Notes: generated by a model not told the origin, from the letters alone. DNA of 36,143 bases from an uncultured Chitinophagaceae bacterium (GCA_937858715.1 CALLZY010000208.1:1-36143), one strand, 5' to 3'. Counted from the first letter of the stretch, positions 9,031 to 17,294 are shown. Program-made: numbers and translations.

Positions 9031-10563
9031 ATCTAACTTCTCTCCAGCTGCTACCTTCTTTCCATTCACCAACACACTTAATCCTTTTCCTTTTTTATAT
9101 TTCGTCCCTGTTTTATCCCAGATGATAGTGATAATTTTTCCATGATACAGTACATTATCCAGGCAAAACCATTCCCATTTACTATCGGGCAATAGTGGGT
9201 TAACTTCAATTATATTATCAGCTCTCGGTCTCAAACCGACAAGGCCAGTAATAATTAAATCATTAAAGGTTGAGTGATTGTAATAGCGACTGCGTTCTTC
9301 ATCACCTTTTAACCAGAAGCCTGTCTTTTCATCTAAATATTCACCGATATATGGACGGCCACGATAGTATTGTGATTCAACATAAGTATTCAGTAATGAA
9401 AAATAATCGAAGTCAGTTACATAATCCTGCTTGTAATTATTCAGAAGATTAGCCATGGCAGTAAGCGTTTGTGATGTTGCAAAAGGCCACACAGCTCCAT
9501 CCCATTCGCATTTGCAGCAGCCATGTGTGCGGAACTGCGGATGACTTCTGTCTGCAGTTGTAATACCAAAGGGCGCACAGAATGTCTTGGTATCCATCAG
9601 GCTTTTCCAGGCAATGCTGTAATTGCTATCGGGCATATTAAAGTACCAGGGAATAAAACCGATTTCCTCTTTTACATTAGCAAGCGTATCGCCATGTTCT
9701 TTTCTTACTTCAAAGAAATTATGTTCGTTATTCCAGAGCTTTGAGGCCAGGATATTCTTAATCGAATCAGCTTTACCTAAATATATGGCTTGAGAAAGCC
9801 TTCGAAGCGGATCCCATCCAGAAATTTCTGCAATAGCTTTTACATTACCATACATATACCCATTAATACTCGGCCTTGGATTTTTTTCTTTTCTGCCACC
9901 ACTGATCGTTTCTTCCATTGCATCTCTTACATCATATTGCCAGAATAGTCCATCCGGATTTCTTCTTTCTTTTTCCCATTCGGCATAATTAGCCTCCATA
10001 TCGGGCAGCAAGTCAACAACAAATTTCTTATCTCCATTTACCAAATAACGATTCCATATCGCATCTTCATTCCAGCCGCTATAAAAACGAAGTTTATTAA
10101 GTGGCTTGCCGTTATTACCACGATACCAGATATGCAGGTTATCATCCATGTACTTGTTTTCATGCAGCCAACGGCTTTCATAAATATGATGTCCTAAACC
10201 GCTGCTGATAAGATTGTATTTATCTGCGTAACTGCGCTGTACTAAAAATTCAGTAAACGCAAAACCTATATCTGTTTTTTTAATGTGCTTCCGCAATGTC
10301 CACCAGCGGAAATAAAATATTTCTTCAAAATTTTGTTGCGGGCATTCAAAGAGTGGGATGTTCTTTTTCATCCAGTCCCAGCTTTGTGCATTGGGAATTG
10401 CCTGCTCTATATTAGGAGTTTCCATTGTGTTGAAATAATCAACATAATGTTTGAAGTTTGCCTGTTTGAGGATGAAGGGTTTTGTTTGTGCATGAACAAT
10501 ATTCCCCACAAAGGCGCAAAGCACAAAAAGGGAGGTAATATATTTTATTACATTCTTCATCAT
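9010..10563 (-). CDS. MGH1-like (GH63/trehalase-type) glycoside hydrolase, exported
   Basis: A 517-residue protein with a signal peptide ending VHAQ (cleavage near residue 26). The sequence EEIFYFRWWTLRKHI (80-94), GLGHHIYESRWL (122-133) and SGWNEDAIW (162-170) belong to the (alpha/alpha)6-barrel group annotated as mannosylglycerate-hydrolase-like. DVRDAMEETISGG (211-223) holds acidic residues that are candidates for catalysis. The barrel fold and the exported position suggest exo-removal of a sugar from imported oligosaccharide in the periplasm, but no activity can be assigned. Its ATG overlaps the kinase TGA by four bases (10560-10563), tying it to the catabolic genes. The C-terminal tail is encoded by a short repeat. 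Confidence 0.75.
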   Translation of the reverse strand: MMKNVIKYITSLFVLCAFVGNIVHAQTKPFILKQANFKHYVDYFNTMETPNIEQAIPNAQSWDWMKKNIPLFECPQQNFEEIFYFRWWTLRKHIKKTDIGFAFTEFLVQRSYADKYNLISSGLGHHIYESRWLHENKYMDDNLHIWYRGNNGKPLNKLRFYSGWNEDAIWNRYLVNGDKKFVVDLLPDMEANYAEWEKERRNPDGLFWQYDVRDAMEETISGGRKEKNPRPSINGYMYGNVKAIAEISGWDPLRRLSQAIYLGKADSIKNILASKLWNNEHNFFEVRKEHGDTLANVKEEIGFIPWYFNMPDSNYSIAWKSLMDTKTFCAPFGITTADRSHPQFRTHGCCKCEWDGAVWPFATSQTLTAMANLLNNYKQDYVTDFDYFSLLNTYVESQYYRGRPYIGEYLDEKTGFWLKGDEERSRYYNHSTFNDLIITGLVGLRPRADNIIEVNPLLPDSKWEWFCLDNVLYHGKIITIIWDKTGTKYKKGKGLSVLVNGKKVAAGEKLDKLTGKL

Positions 10564-12047
10564 TTTGCAATTTCTTTTTTCCAGCCTTCATATCCCTGCT
10601 GCACAGTACCGTTTTGCAGATTCGGTTGGTGCAATTTTTTATCAGCATTTAATTGTTTTAAATTTTCAATGCTTTCATATACCCCGGCCTGCAAGCCCGC
10701 CAAATATGCTGCCCCTAAAGCTGACACATCGGGCATACCGATGGTGGCAACAGTCTTATTCAGCAAATCGGTTAAAAACTGGGTAACAAATTTATTTGAG
10801 GTGATGCCACCATCTGCATTCAGCTCTTTTAAAGTTACAGCAGCATCTTTTTCCATTGCAACAATCACATCTTTAATTTGATAAGGAATACTTTCTAACG
10901 CTGCCCTTACCAAATGATTTTTTGTGGTACCGAAACTCATGCCTGTTAACGATGCCCTGCGTTCCATATCCCAATGCGGTGAACCGAGACCGCTGAATGC
11001 AGGAATTAAATACACTCCGCCATTATCAGCAATGGCATTAGCCATAGCTTCTGTTTTCTTACTGTCGGTAAATAGATGCAATTCATTTTTCAGCCACTCA
11101 ATAGTGGCTCCGCAACTTACAATCACACCTTCCAGTGCATAATCAATCCTGTTGCCAGCGCTCCAGCATACGGTTGTTACCATTCCGTTTTGTGACTGCA
11201 CAGGCTTGCTGCCGATATTCATTAATATGCTGCAGCCGGTGCCGAGTGTTGCTTTGGCAGTGCCAGTTTCAAAACAGCCTTCGCCAAATGCAGCGGCATG
11301 TGAATCGCCGATTAAAGCGGTTATAGTAACTGACGTACTGAATAATCCTCCTAAAGTTGTTTCGCCAAAATAAGCCGATGAAGATTTTATTTCAGGAAGA
11401 CTGATACCTGTTAAACCAAATTCATTTATCAACTCAGCATCCCACTCCAATGTGCTTAGATTAAACAGCAATGTTCTGGATGCATTGGTATAGTCAGTGG
11501 CGTATTGTTTTCCGTTGGTGAATTTGTACAACAGCCATGTATCTACTGTGCCGAAAAATGCTTTACCGTTTTTAACAGCCGCTTTAATGGCTTCATTGTT
11601 TTGTACCAGCCATATTAATTTGGTGGCGGAAAAATAAGGGTCAATAATTAATCCGGTTTTTTCATTCACCCTTTGTGATATTCCTCTTTGCTTTAGCTCC
11701 TCACAAATTTGAACACTCCGTTTGCATTGCCACACCACTGCATTATGCAATGGCTTGCCATTTTCATCCCACAGCATAAAAGTTTCCCGTTGATTGGAAA
11801 CACCAATGGCTGCAATATCATTTTTATCAAATCCTTGTTCTGCAAACCGGGCTAAGCATTTCTTTACTGATGCCAGCACATTTTGATAAATTACTTCGGG
11901 CTCCTGTTCTACAAATCCGTTGGATAAATAATGGGTATGTAAATCTTCTGAACCTTTGGCAATGGCCTGCCCGCTATCATCAAAGATTAATGATTTGGTG
12001 GAGCTGGTGCCCTGGTCAATGGCAAGAATGTATTTTTTGTTCGACAT
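10560..12047 (-). CDS. FGGY carbohydrate kinase, GlpK-like with altered substrate pocket (candidate apulose kinase)
   Basis: A 495-residue cytoplasmic kinase matching glycerol kinase along its length. It has AIDQGTSSTKS (ATP loop, 9-19), SNQRET with R87/E88, VVWQC with W106, DPYFS with Y138, and D248 in IGDSH as catalytic base. These correspond to E. coli GlpK R83, E84, W103, Y135 and D245. Two pocket residues differ: the position of Q246 is S249, and the position of F270, which packs on glycerol, is S273 (GTGCSILMNIG). That should enlarge the site, so a pentulose is a better guess than glycerol. It lies between the split transketolase and the MGH1-like gene, in series with the isomerase, which supports phosphorylation of a ketopentose such as apulose. 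Confidence 0.85.
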   Translation of the reverse strand: MSNKKYILAIDQGTSSTKSLIFDDSGQAIAKGSEDLHTHYLSNGFVEQEPEVIYQNVLASVKKCLARFAEQGFDKNDIAAIGVSNQRETFMLWDENGKPLHNAVVWQCKRSVQICEELKQRGISQRVNEKTGLIIDPYFSATKLIWLVQNNEAIKAAVKNGKAFFGTVDTWLLYKFTNGKQYATDYTNASRTLLFNLSTLEWDAELINEFGLTGISLPEIKSSSAYFGETTLGGLFSTSVTITALIGDSHAAAFGEGCFETGTAKATLGTGCSILMNIGSKPVQSQNGMVTTVCWSAGNRIDYALEGVIVSCGATIEWLKNELHLFTDSKKTEAMANAIADNGGVYLIPAFSGLGSPHWDMERRASLTGMSFGTTKNHLVRAALESIPYQIKDVIVAMEKDAAVTLKELNADGGITSNKFVTQFLTDLLNKTVATIGMPDVSALGAAYLAGLQAGVYESIENLKQLNADKKLHQPNLQNGTVQQGYEGWKKEIAK

Positions 12048-12058
12048 GCTATATTTTT

Positions 12059-12103
12059 AAACCCGCAAAGAACTTCAAGTGTTTCGCAAAGAAGCGCAAA
12101 GCT
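12059..12103. repeat. CGCAAAG-type repeat between transketolase C half and kinase
   Basis: The plus strand reads ACCCGCAAAGAACTTCAAG then TGTTTCGCAAAGAAGCGCAAAG. Three CGCAAAG words in 45 bases resemble the palindromic element at 6029-6113. It fills most of the 56-base gap between these two genes. No terminator hairpin with a T tract is visible. Confidence 0.5.
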
Positions 12104-13066
12104 CTATTTCAACAATTTCATTACTTTATCCGAAATTCCATCCTCACTGATTCCATAATGCTTAAATATATCTCCCTGCGGACCGGCTACTGTATATTCA
12201 TCCGGAATACCCATTATCTTAAATGGCTTTAAAATGCCGCTTTGCATTAAGAACGAGGCCACCGCTTCTCCCAATCCTCCATTTATGCTGTGCTCTTCAA
12301 CTGTTACAATTCCTTTACATTTTTTTGAAAGTGATAAAATCAATTTTGTATCCAAAGGCTTAATGGTATGCATGCTTACCACAGTTACGGCAATACCATT
12401 TGCTTTTAGTTTTTCTGCTGCTTTCACAGCAGGATACACCGTTTCTCCATTTGCAATGATGGCAACATCATCTCCTTCTGTTATCAAACGGCCTTTGCCA
12501 AATTCAAAACCATCACTGTTATCTTCTTTCAGTTTAGGCATTACCTTTTTGCCAAAGCGTAAGTAAACCGGCACTTTACTTGCTGCTGCCAGTTCGGTGG
12601 CTTTTTCTGTTTCAAAATTATCTGCCGGAGTTACAATGATGATATTATTAATGGCACGCAACACAGCAAAATCATGCAGGCTGTGGTGTGTGCTGCCCAA
12701 TGCGCCATAACTTACACCGGCGCTGATGCCAACAACCGTTGCCGGGTTATTACTATAGCAGATATCATTCTTTATTTGCTCCAACGACCTGGCAGTCAAA
12801 AAGCAGGCCGGTGAAACAGCAAATACCTTTTTGCCACAACTTGCTAAACCTGCTGCAACGCCTACCAAATTTTGTTCTGCAATACCTACTTCCACAATTT
12901 GTTCAGGAAACTTTTTGCCAAAGGGAACTAATTTACCTGAGCCTCTGCTGTCACTTGTCACAGCTATAATATTCTTATCAGACTCTGCCAGCCGTTGCAG
13001 TGTTTCAGAAAATACATCCTGATTAGGGTTATCTGCACCTTCACTAAATTTTACTTCTGCTGCCAT
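12104..13066 (-). CDS. Transketolase, C-terminal subunit
   Basis: A 320-residue protein covering the pyrimidine-binding and C-terminal domains of transketolase. VEVGIAEQN carries E64, the glutamate that activates thiamine diphosphate from the partner chain. THHSLHDFAVLRA (127-139) carries the conserved histidine cluster, and TSDSRGSGKL (37-46) is in the usual place. The N-terminal half is the next gene upstream, 41 bases away, so the two form a heteromeric enzyme. The split architecture is common in bacteria and archaea and is also the form described for apulose-4-phosphate transketolase. The reaction would move a two-carbon unit from a ketose phosphate. The fold is certain; the substrate is inferred only from neighbours. 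Confidence 0.92.
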   Translation of the reverse strand: MAAEVKFSEGADNPNQDVFSETLQRLAESDKNIIAVTSDSRGSGKLVPFGKKFPEQIVEVGIAEQNLVGVAAGLASCGKKVFAVSPACFLTARSLEQIKNDICYSNNPATVVGISAGVSYGALGSTHHSLHDFAVLRAINNIIIVTPADNFETEKATELAAASKVPVYLRFGKKVMPKLKEDNSDGFEFGKGRLITEGDDVAIIANGETVYPAVKAAEKLKANGIAVTVVSMHTIKPLDTKLILSLSKKCKGIVTVEEHSINGGLGEAVASFLMQSGILKPFKIMGIPDEYTVAGPQGDIFKHYGISEDGISDKVMKLLK

Positions 13067-13069
13067 TAT

Positions 13070-13107
13070 ATTTGAAAATTGAATATTATTTATTGATTAT
13101 TGAACAT
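13070..13107. repeat. AT-rich TTGAATATT/TTGATTATTGAA junction sequence
   Basis: The 41-base gap between the transketolase halves reads GAAAATTGAATATTATTTAT then TGATTATTGAACATTTACAA on the plus strand. It is made of degenerate TTGAA/TTGAT words and resembles the low-complexity junction sequences seen elsewhere in this window. No regulatory role is evident. Confidence 0.3.
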
Positions 13108-13932
13108 TTACAATGCCTGCAACGCTGCGTCCAGCTCTTGCTGTGCCTGTTCATACTGTTCTTTATTTGGTACTCCATGGTGCCACTTCAGTTCATTCTC
13201 CATATAACTTACGCCTTTTCCTTTAGTGGTATGAGCAATTATTACCGATGGTTTTCCTTTTTCAAATGGCAAGGCAGCAAATGCCGCTTTCAGTTCATCA
13301 ATATCATTACCGTTTACTTCTTTTACTGCCCAGCCAAATGCTTTCCATTTTTCATCTAACGGGTCAGTGTTCATTACTTCTGAAGTCGGTGCTGTAATCT
13401 GCAATGTATTTTTATCTACAATAGCACATAGATTATCCAACTTATAATGAGCAGCGCTTAATGCCGCTTCCCAGTTGCTTCCTTCTGGCAGTTCGCCATC
13501 ACCCATCAGTGTAAAGACTTTGTAATCCTTCTTATCCATTTTAGCAGCTATGGCCATACCCGTACAGATAGGCAAACCATGCCCGAGTGCACCGGTATTT
13601 TGCTCCACTCCTTTTACTTTTTTTGTAGGATGGCCTATATAATGTGATTTGTATTTACACATTGTTTCTAAATCACTCTCCGGGAAAAATCCTTTATCAG
13701 CCAGTACCACATACAAGGCTTCCACACAATGACCTTTGCTTTGTACGTACCTGTCCCGATCCGGTGATGAGAAATTATCAGGCGATACATTCAGCACTTC
13801 GTTATACAGGACATTCAAAATATCAGTGCTCGACAAACTGCCACCGGTGTGGCCGGCATTAGCATCCAGTATATACTTCAGGATATTTTTCCTGTAGTGA
13901 ATTGATTTTTGTTTTAATTCTTTCGTTGTCAT
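13108..13932 (-). CDS. Transketolase, N-terminal (thiamine diphosphate-binding) subunit
   Basis: A 274-residue protein with the diphosphate-binding half of transketolase. The GDGE motif at 144-147, followed by EGSNWEAALSAA and ending in DKN (N175), is the classic ThDP/magnesium signature. Histidines H28 (AGHTGG), H68 (SKGH) and H118 (GALGHGL), plus a late KWHHG, match the active-site histidines of full-length transketolase. The length is typical of split N-subunits. It is cotranscribed with the C-subunit (gap 41 bases) and lies 79 bases downstream of the isomerase. Together with the kinase, the likely order is isomerase, kinase, then transketolase. It may be a dedicated enzyme for a pentulose phosphate rather than the housekeeping transketolase. 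Confidence 0.92.
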   Translation of the reverse strand: MTTKELKQKSIHYRKNILKYILDANAGHTGGSLSSTDILNVLYNEVLNVSPDNFSSPDRDRYVQSKGHCVEALYVVLADKGFFPESDLETMCKYKSHYIGHPTKKVKGVEQNTGALGHGLPICTGMAIAAKMDKKDYKVFTLMGDGELPEGSNWEAALSAAHYKLDNLCAIVDKNTLQITAPTSEVMNTDPLDEKWKAFGWAVKEVNGNDIDELKAAFAALPFEKGKPSVIIAHTTKGKGVSYMENELKWHHGVPNKEQYEQAQQELDAALQAL

Positions 13933-13944
13933 AATTTATCTCTC

Positions 13945-14001
13945 ACAGATAACACAGATAAAGACTGATGAATATAATCAGCGGAAATCCGTGTCATCTG
14001 T
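13945..14001. repeat. Imperfect hairpin repeat, ACAGATAACACAGAT family
   Basis: Arm ACAGATAACACAGAT (13945-13959) pairs with ATCCGTGTCATCTGT (13987-14001) at 13 of 15 positions, with a 27-base loop. It lies in the 79-base gap between the isomerase and transketolase N-subunit genes. The words ACACAGATAAA and AATCCGT recur at 2150-2205. There is no T tract after the hairpin on the minus strand, so a dispersed repeat is more likely than a terminator. Confidence 0.6.
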
Positions 14002-14011
14002 AAGTTGTTTA

Positions 14012-15427
14012 TCATTCATGATTATAGGTTTCCCAACCCAAATAATTTTCAAACGCTTCTTTTAATATACCAGCCGTTTTACTGGCATTCATCACCACAT
14101 GATGTTCAAAACCGTTACGGCAAACATAGCTCATCAATCCCTGTAAATTATTGATCTGTGCGACGGCACGGTTTCCAAATGTGTCCAGTGCATCATTGGT
14201 CAGTTCGCCTTCGCCCACATAAGCCTTGATGATTCCTTTGCAATCATCGGTGCTGATTCGACCGTAAGTCAGCGGCATAGTAGGTGTGCGGCCATCCAGT
14301 GCGCCATATGTATTTTCAGTACCCACAGTTGTTCCTAAAATGGGCGCTGTGCTTATAGAGATATCCGGCAAAAATGATTTAGCCCAGTTGCCGCAATGGA
14401 ATAGCACACATTTAGTATCATCATTGGCATAATTATTATTCCAGTCAACCAGCGCAGAAGGCGAACCGCTTGCCAACTGCATCGCATACATGCTGAGTGT
14501 GCCCGTAACATCCACTTCACAAGCAGATGGCAGCATGTTCTCACTCATCATGCTCATGCTGGTGCACACATTACATCCGTAATTCTTCTGTATCGAAGTC
14601 CAGCATTGAATTGCAGTGGCATCTAAACTATTTTCCTGCATAAAGTCTGCAAGCACCACATCCAGTTTTGCAATCTGCACCAATTTATCCGGCGGCGTTA
14701 AACCAGTGTTGGTGTATGCATGAATTTTTTCCAGTTTTTCTTTCACCGCTTTATCATCGGCTGTTAATTTATTGGCATTGCCTAAAATTTCACTTAAGTC
14801 AACTGTAGTTACTGAAATACCATTGCGCTGCAATAATTTTTCGCTGTAACGAACCGTATTAAAAGCCGTTGGCCTTGCACCCACTGCGCCAATACGCACC
14901 TTGCGCAAACCATTTACCACCCGGCAGGTGGCGGTAAAGTTTTTTAAATCTGTGATGAACGATTCATCTCTGGGGCTGACCACATGTTTGGTGGTGAGTG
15001 AATATTTTATGCCGTACTGATATAGGTTATTACACACCGAAATTTTTCCACACCAGGCATCTCTCCTGTTCACCACATCCATCTTACCCAAATCATCAGG
15101 ATAACCCTGTATTAAAACCGGGACCGTTAATCCGGACAATTTAATTGTTTCTGCCACACCTTTTTCATCGCCAAAATTTGGAAGTACCACCAATATGCCG
15201 TCAATTTCATCCGCATGTTTTTTAAATAACGCCGCACATTTTTGTGCTTCCGCAAATGTTTCAACGCCGCCGAGTTTACTATCGGCATCACTTAACATTA
15301 CTGGTGCAATATTTAATTGTTTGAACAGGTCTAAAATTTCCGTTCTTGCTTCGGCCACCAGTTTATCAGGAAAAAAATCACGGTTGCCGATAATAACACC
15401 GAGTGTACTGTTTTTTATTGCTGCCAT
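14012..15427 (-). CDS. L-fucose/L-arabinose isomerase family protein (candidate apiose isomerase)
   Basis: A 471-residue cytoplasmic aldose-ketose isomerase of the FucI/AraA fold. Candidate Mn ligands by motif are E265 (FMQENSLDATAIQCW), E304/D306 (CEVDVTG) and H442/H443 (GFEHHV), the expected acid-acid-histidine pattern. AVGARPTAFNTVRY (181-194) is the typical inter-domain stretch. It is somewhat shorter than E. coli FucI (about 590) and AraA (about 500), fitting the shorter 'L-fucose/L-arabinose isomerase family' group of uncertain specificity. Only 4 bases separate it from the BNR gene. With the kinase and split transketolase downstream it probably makes the ketose that is then phosphorylated. 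L-arabinose, L-fucose and D-apiose are all chemically possible; the GH140 neighbour favours apiose. Confidence 0.85.
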   Translation of the reverse strand: MAAIKNSTLGVIIGNRDFFPDKLVAEARTEILDLFKQLNIAPVMLSDADSKLGGVETFAEAQKCAALFKKHADEIDGILVVLPNFGDEKGVAETIKLSGLTVPVLIQGYPDDLGKMDVVNRRDAWCGKISVCNNLYQYGIKYSLTTKHVVSPRDESFITDLKNFTATCRVVNGLRKVRIGAVGARPTAFNTVRYSEKLLQRNGISVTTVDLSEILGNANKLTADDKAVKEKLEKIHAYTNTGLTPPDKLVQIAKLDVVLADFMQENSLDATAIQCWTSIQKNYGCNVCTSMSMMSENMLPSACEVDVTGTLSMYAMQLASGSPSALVDWNNNYANDDTKCVLFHCGNWAKSFLPDISISTAPILGTTVGTENTYGALDGRTPTMPLTYGRISTDDCKGIIKAYVGEGELTNDALDTFGNRAVAQINNLQGLMSYVCRNGFEHHVVMNASKTAGILKEAFENYLGWETYNHE

Positions 15428-15431
15428 TGTA

Positions 15432-17234
15432 TTATAAAGCTTTTGTTTTTAAGTAATGAATTTGAAATACTGCTTCTTTGTCTCTTGCATCTGCATTGGG
15501 CAAATCATAATCCTGGTCAGTAGGTGTATCTGCATTGGGAAAGCGCCGCACTGCACCCGTTCTGAAAACAATCCTTTCAACAGACGCCACAGGCGCAAAA
15601 CATAAATTATTATTGGGCTTGCCACCGTTAATAGTTACAGTATAAAATCTCGTTGTGGTGTTCAGTTCAATTTTAAAACTGAGCATTTCACCTGCATTGT
15701 ATTTACCCAACGATTTATTACGATAGCCTTGTTTGGTTAAAATACTTCCGGTTGAATCTAACATGATACGTAAACAGGGAGTACCTTTTGCATCTGCCAG
15801 TTCAATTTGCAATTCGCCGGTATTATTTTGTTGTGGTGTTACAGAAAACTCAACAACACAATTTTTTGATGCAGGAAAAACTCTTTCGGCTTTTGCATAA
15901 TCGAAGGGGTCGCTGTCGGCCAATGTAAGCGCATTGTCTTTTACAATAGCCCTGCACCAAACAGGGCTGTATAAATTCCAGCTGTTGACTGTTGACGCTT
16001 TTGAAAATTTTTCATCGATAGGTTTCAGTTCTTTATCTTTTACCGGCACCGGGATTTTACTCACCCATATATCTTCTTTGTTCATGCTGTAACTCACCCA
16101 CATATTTCCATCAGCAGGTTTGCCATCCATTTCCTGTATACCACGTACATACTGCGGACCATAACTTTTATAGGCCCCACCATACCGCAGTGATGTTATT
16201 TCTCCATTTACGAGTAAGAGGTTTTTATATTTCAAACCATCATCACTTACACTTACTGCAAGCGGCCAGCGGAATTCAGAGGGATTGTACACCGTTGCAT
16301 ATTTACCATCACTGGTTTTTTGCCCCCAAATTTTTGCATTGGCATTTACAAAGCCCGGCGCACGGGTTGGGCCATACTGCCATGTCTTACCATTGTCTTT
16401 AGAAATACTTGTAAGTGCATATTTCCACAAAGCAACCACCCTGCCATCCTTCAGCCTGTAATAGCTAAATGCTTTAAAATCTTTTTGCAGTGGAATTAAC
16501 GGGTCGTTACGGTCAGCCTCCTCCACTGTCTGCATCATTAATAAAGGAGTGCTTAAAATTTCTTCGCAAGCTGCAGTTAAATCCTTGTCACCTGATGATT
16601 TGTAAAACGGATACGAAGTATTTTGCTCATTAAAAGAATGATTGTAGCGCAGAAAATAAATTTCACCGAAGCTTCCATCTTTTTTTATTTCTCGTATTAC
16701 ACGGCCCACACCATTACCGTCATTTGGATCATCTTTAGGTGCCAGCACAATACCGTAATAAGCCAGTGCATATAACTTACCGGCTTTACTGGTATAAAAA
16801 CCCATCCGCTGGTGCATTACGGCAAAAGTATTTTTGGCTGCTTCTTTCACCCCTTCTTTTGTAAACCCATCCGGAATTTTATATGGTGGGAAAATAATTA
16901 CTGGGTCAGTCCAGCTATACCCATCTTTTGATGACTGCAATAATGTTTGCCCTGGCGGAATATGCTCACCAATAGAATCGCTCAAATATTCCAAATAAAA
17001 AGTGTTGTTCCAATAAGCCAGCATGGTGGCATGGTTATATGTCCATGAAGTGGTTCTGTTTTTATCTGCCCTGTTAGCCCTCATGGTTTGTATATTATGT
17101 ACACCAATAGCGGGAGACAACTGGCCGTGGTGATAATCTACATTAGAAAGCGTACCACCCACATAACGGACAGTATCTTGCCCAATTAATAATGAGTAAT
17201 TAATAATTAATAATATCGTAATTGCTAAACGCAT
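15432..17234 (-). CDS. Exported BNR/sialidase-like propeller protein
   Basis: A 600-residue protein with a signal peptide (MRLAITILLIINYSLLIGQ). It carries Asp-box-like motifs SSKDGYSW (101-108) and SKDNGKTW (near 280), and WNNTFYLEYL and MHQRMGFYTSKAGKLYALAYYG are propeller strands. The last ~190 residues (from about 410) look like a concanavalin-type beta sandwich. Sialic acid is not expected in plant pectin. The known analogue is a propeller hydrolase releasing the ulosonic-type acid DHA from rhamnogalacturonan II (GH143), which would suit a GH140 neighbour; this is analogy, not a match I could test. The signal peptide core is encoded by a TTATTAATT tract. The 51-base gap upstream contains a hairpin. 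Confidence 0.7.
   Translation of the reverse strand: MRLAITILLIINYSLLIGQDTVRYVGGTLSNVDYHHGQLSPAIGVHNIQTMRANRADKNRTTSWTYNHATMLAYWNNTFYLEYLSDSIGEHIPPGQTLLQSSKDGYSWTDPVIIFPPYKIPDGFTKEGVKEAAKNTFAVMHQRMGFYTSKAGKLYALAYYGIVLAPKDDPNDGNGVGRVIREIKKDGSFGEIYFLRYNHSFNEQNTSYPFYKSSGDKDLTAACEEILSTPLLMMQTVEEADRNDPLIPLQKDFKAFSYYRLKDGRVVALWKYALTSISKDNGKTWQYGPTRAPGFVNANAKIWGQKTSDGKYATVYNPSEFRWPLAVSVSDDGLKYKNLLLVNGEITSLRYGGAYKSYGPQYVRGIQEMDGKPADGNMWVSYSMNKEDIWVSKIPVPVKDKELKPIDEKFSKASTVNSWNLYSPVWCRAIVKDNALTLADSDPFDYAKAERVFPASKNCVVEFSVTPQQNNTGELQIELADAKGTPCLRIMLDSTGSILTKQGYRNKSLGKYNAGEMLSFKIELNTTTRFYTVTINGGKPNNNLCFAPVASVERIVFRTGAVRRFPNADTPTDQDYDLPNADARDKEAVFQIHYLKTKAL
17188..17222 (-). repeat. TTATTAATT tract encoding a signal peptide core
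   Basis: The complement reads ATATTATTAATTATTAATTA then CTCATTATTAATT, a degenerate array of ATTATTAATT units. It encodes ILLIINYSLLI, the hydrophobic core of the BNR protein's signal peptide. A similar tract encodes the core of the next gene's signal peptide (18166-18205). Confidence 0.5.
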
Positions 17235-17257
17235 AATTTTTTCAACAGCTTTTATTC

Positions 17258-17294
17258 AAACTGCTGACGGGGTTTAGAGCCGCCGTCAGGGTTT
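17258..17294. repeat. CTGACGG hairpin repeat overlapping the GH43 stop codon
   Basis: CTGACGG (17264-17270) and CCGTCAG (17283-17289) are perfect 7-base arms with a 12-base loop, extended by AAAC (17258-17261) and GTTT (17291-17294). The TGA of the GH43 gene (17288-17286) lies inside the 3' arm. No T tract follows on the minus strand beyond ATTC-type sequence, so this resembles a REP-like element, though partial termination between GH43 and the BNR gene is possible. Confidence 0.65.

Noticed and set aside
10285-10881. 198-codon open frame on the plus strand
   Set aside because: It spans the kinase/MGH1-like junction antisense to two well-supported genes and has no recognisable domain or codon pattern of its own.
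10560-12047. Calling the kinase glpK (glycerol kinase)
   Set aside because: Global similarity supports GlpK, but the changed pocket residues (S249, S273) and the isomerase/transketolase context argue against glycerol as the main substrate.
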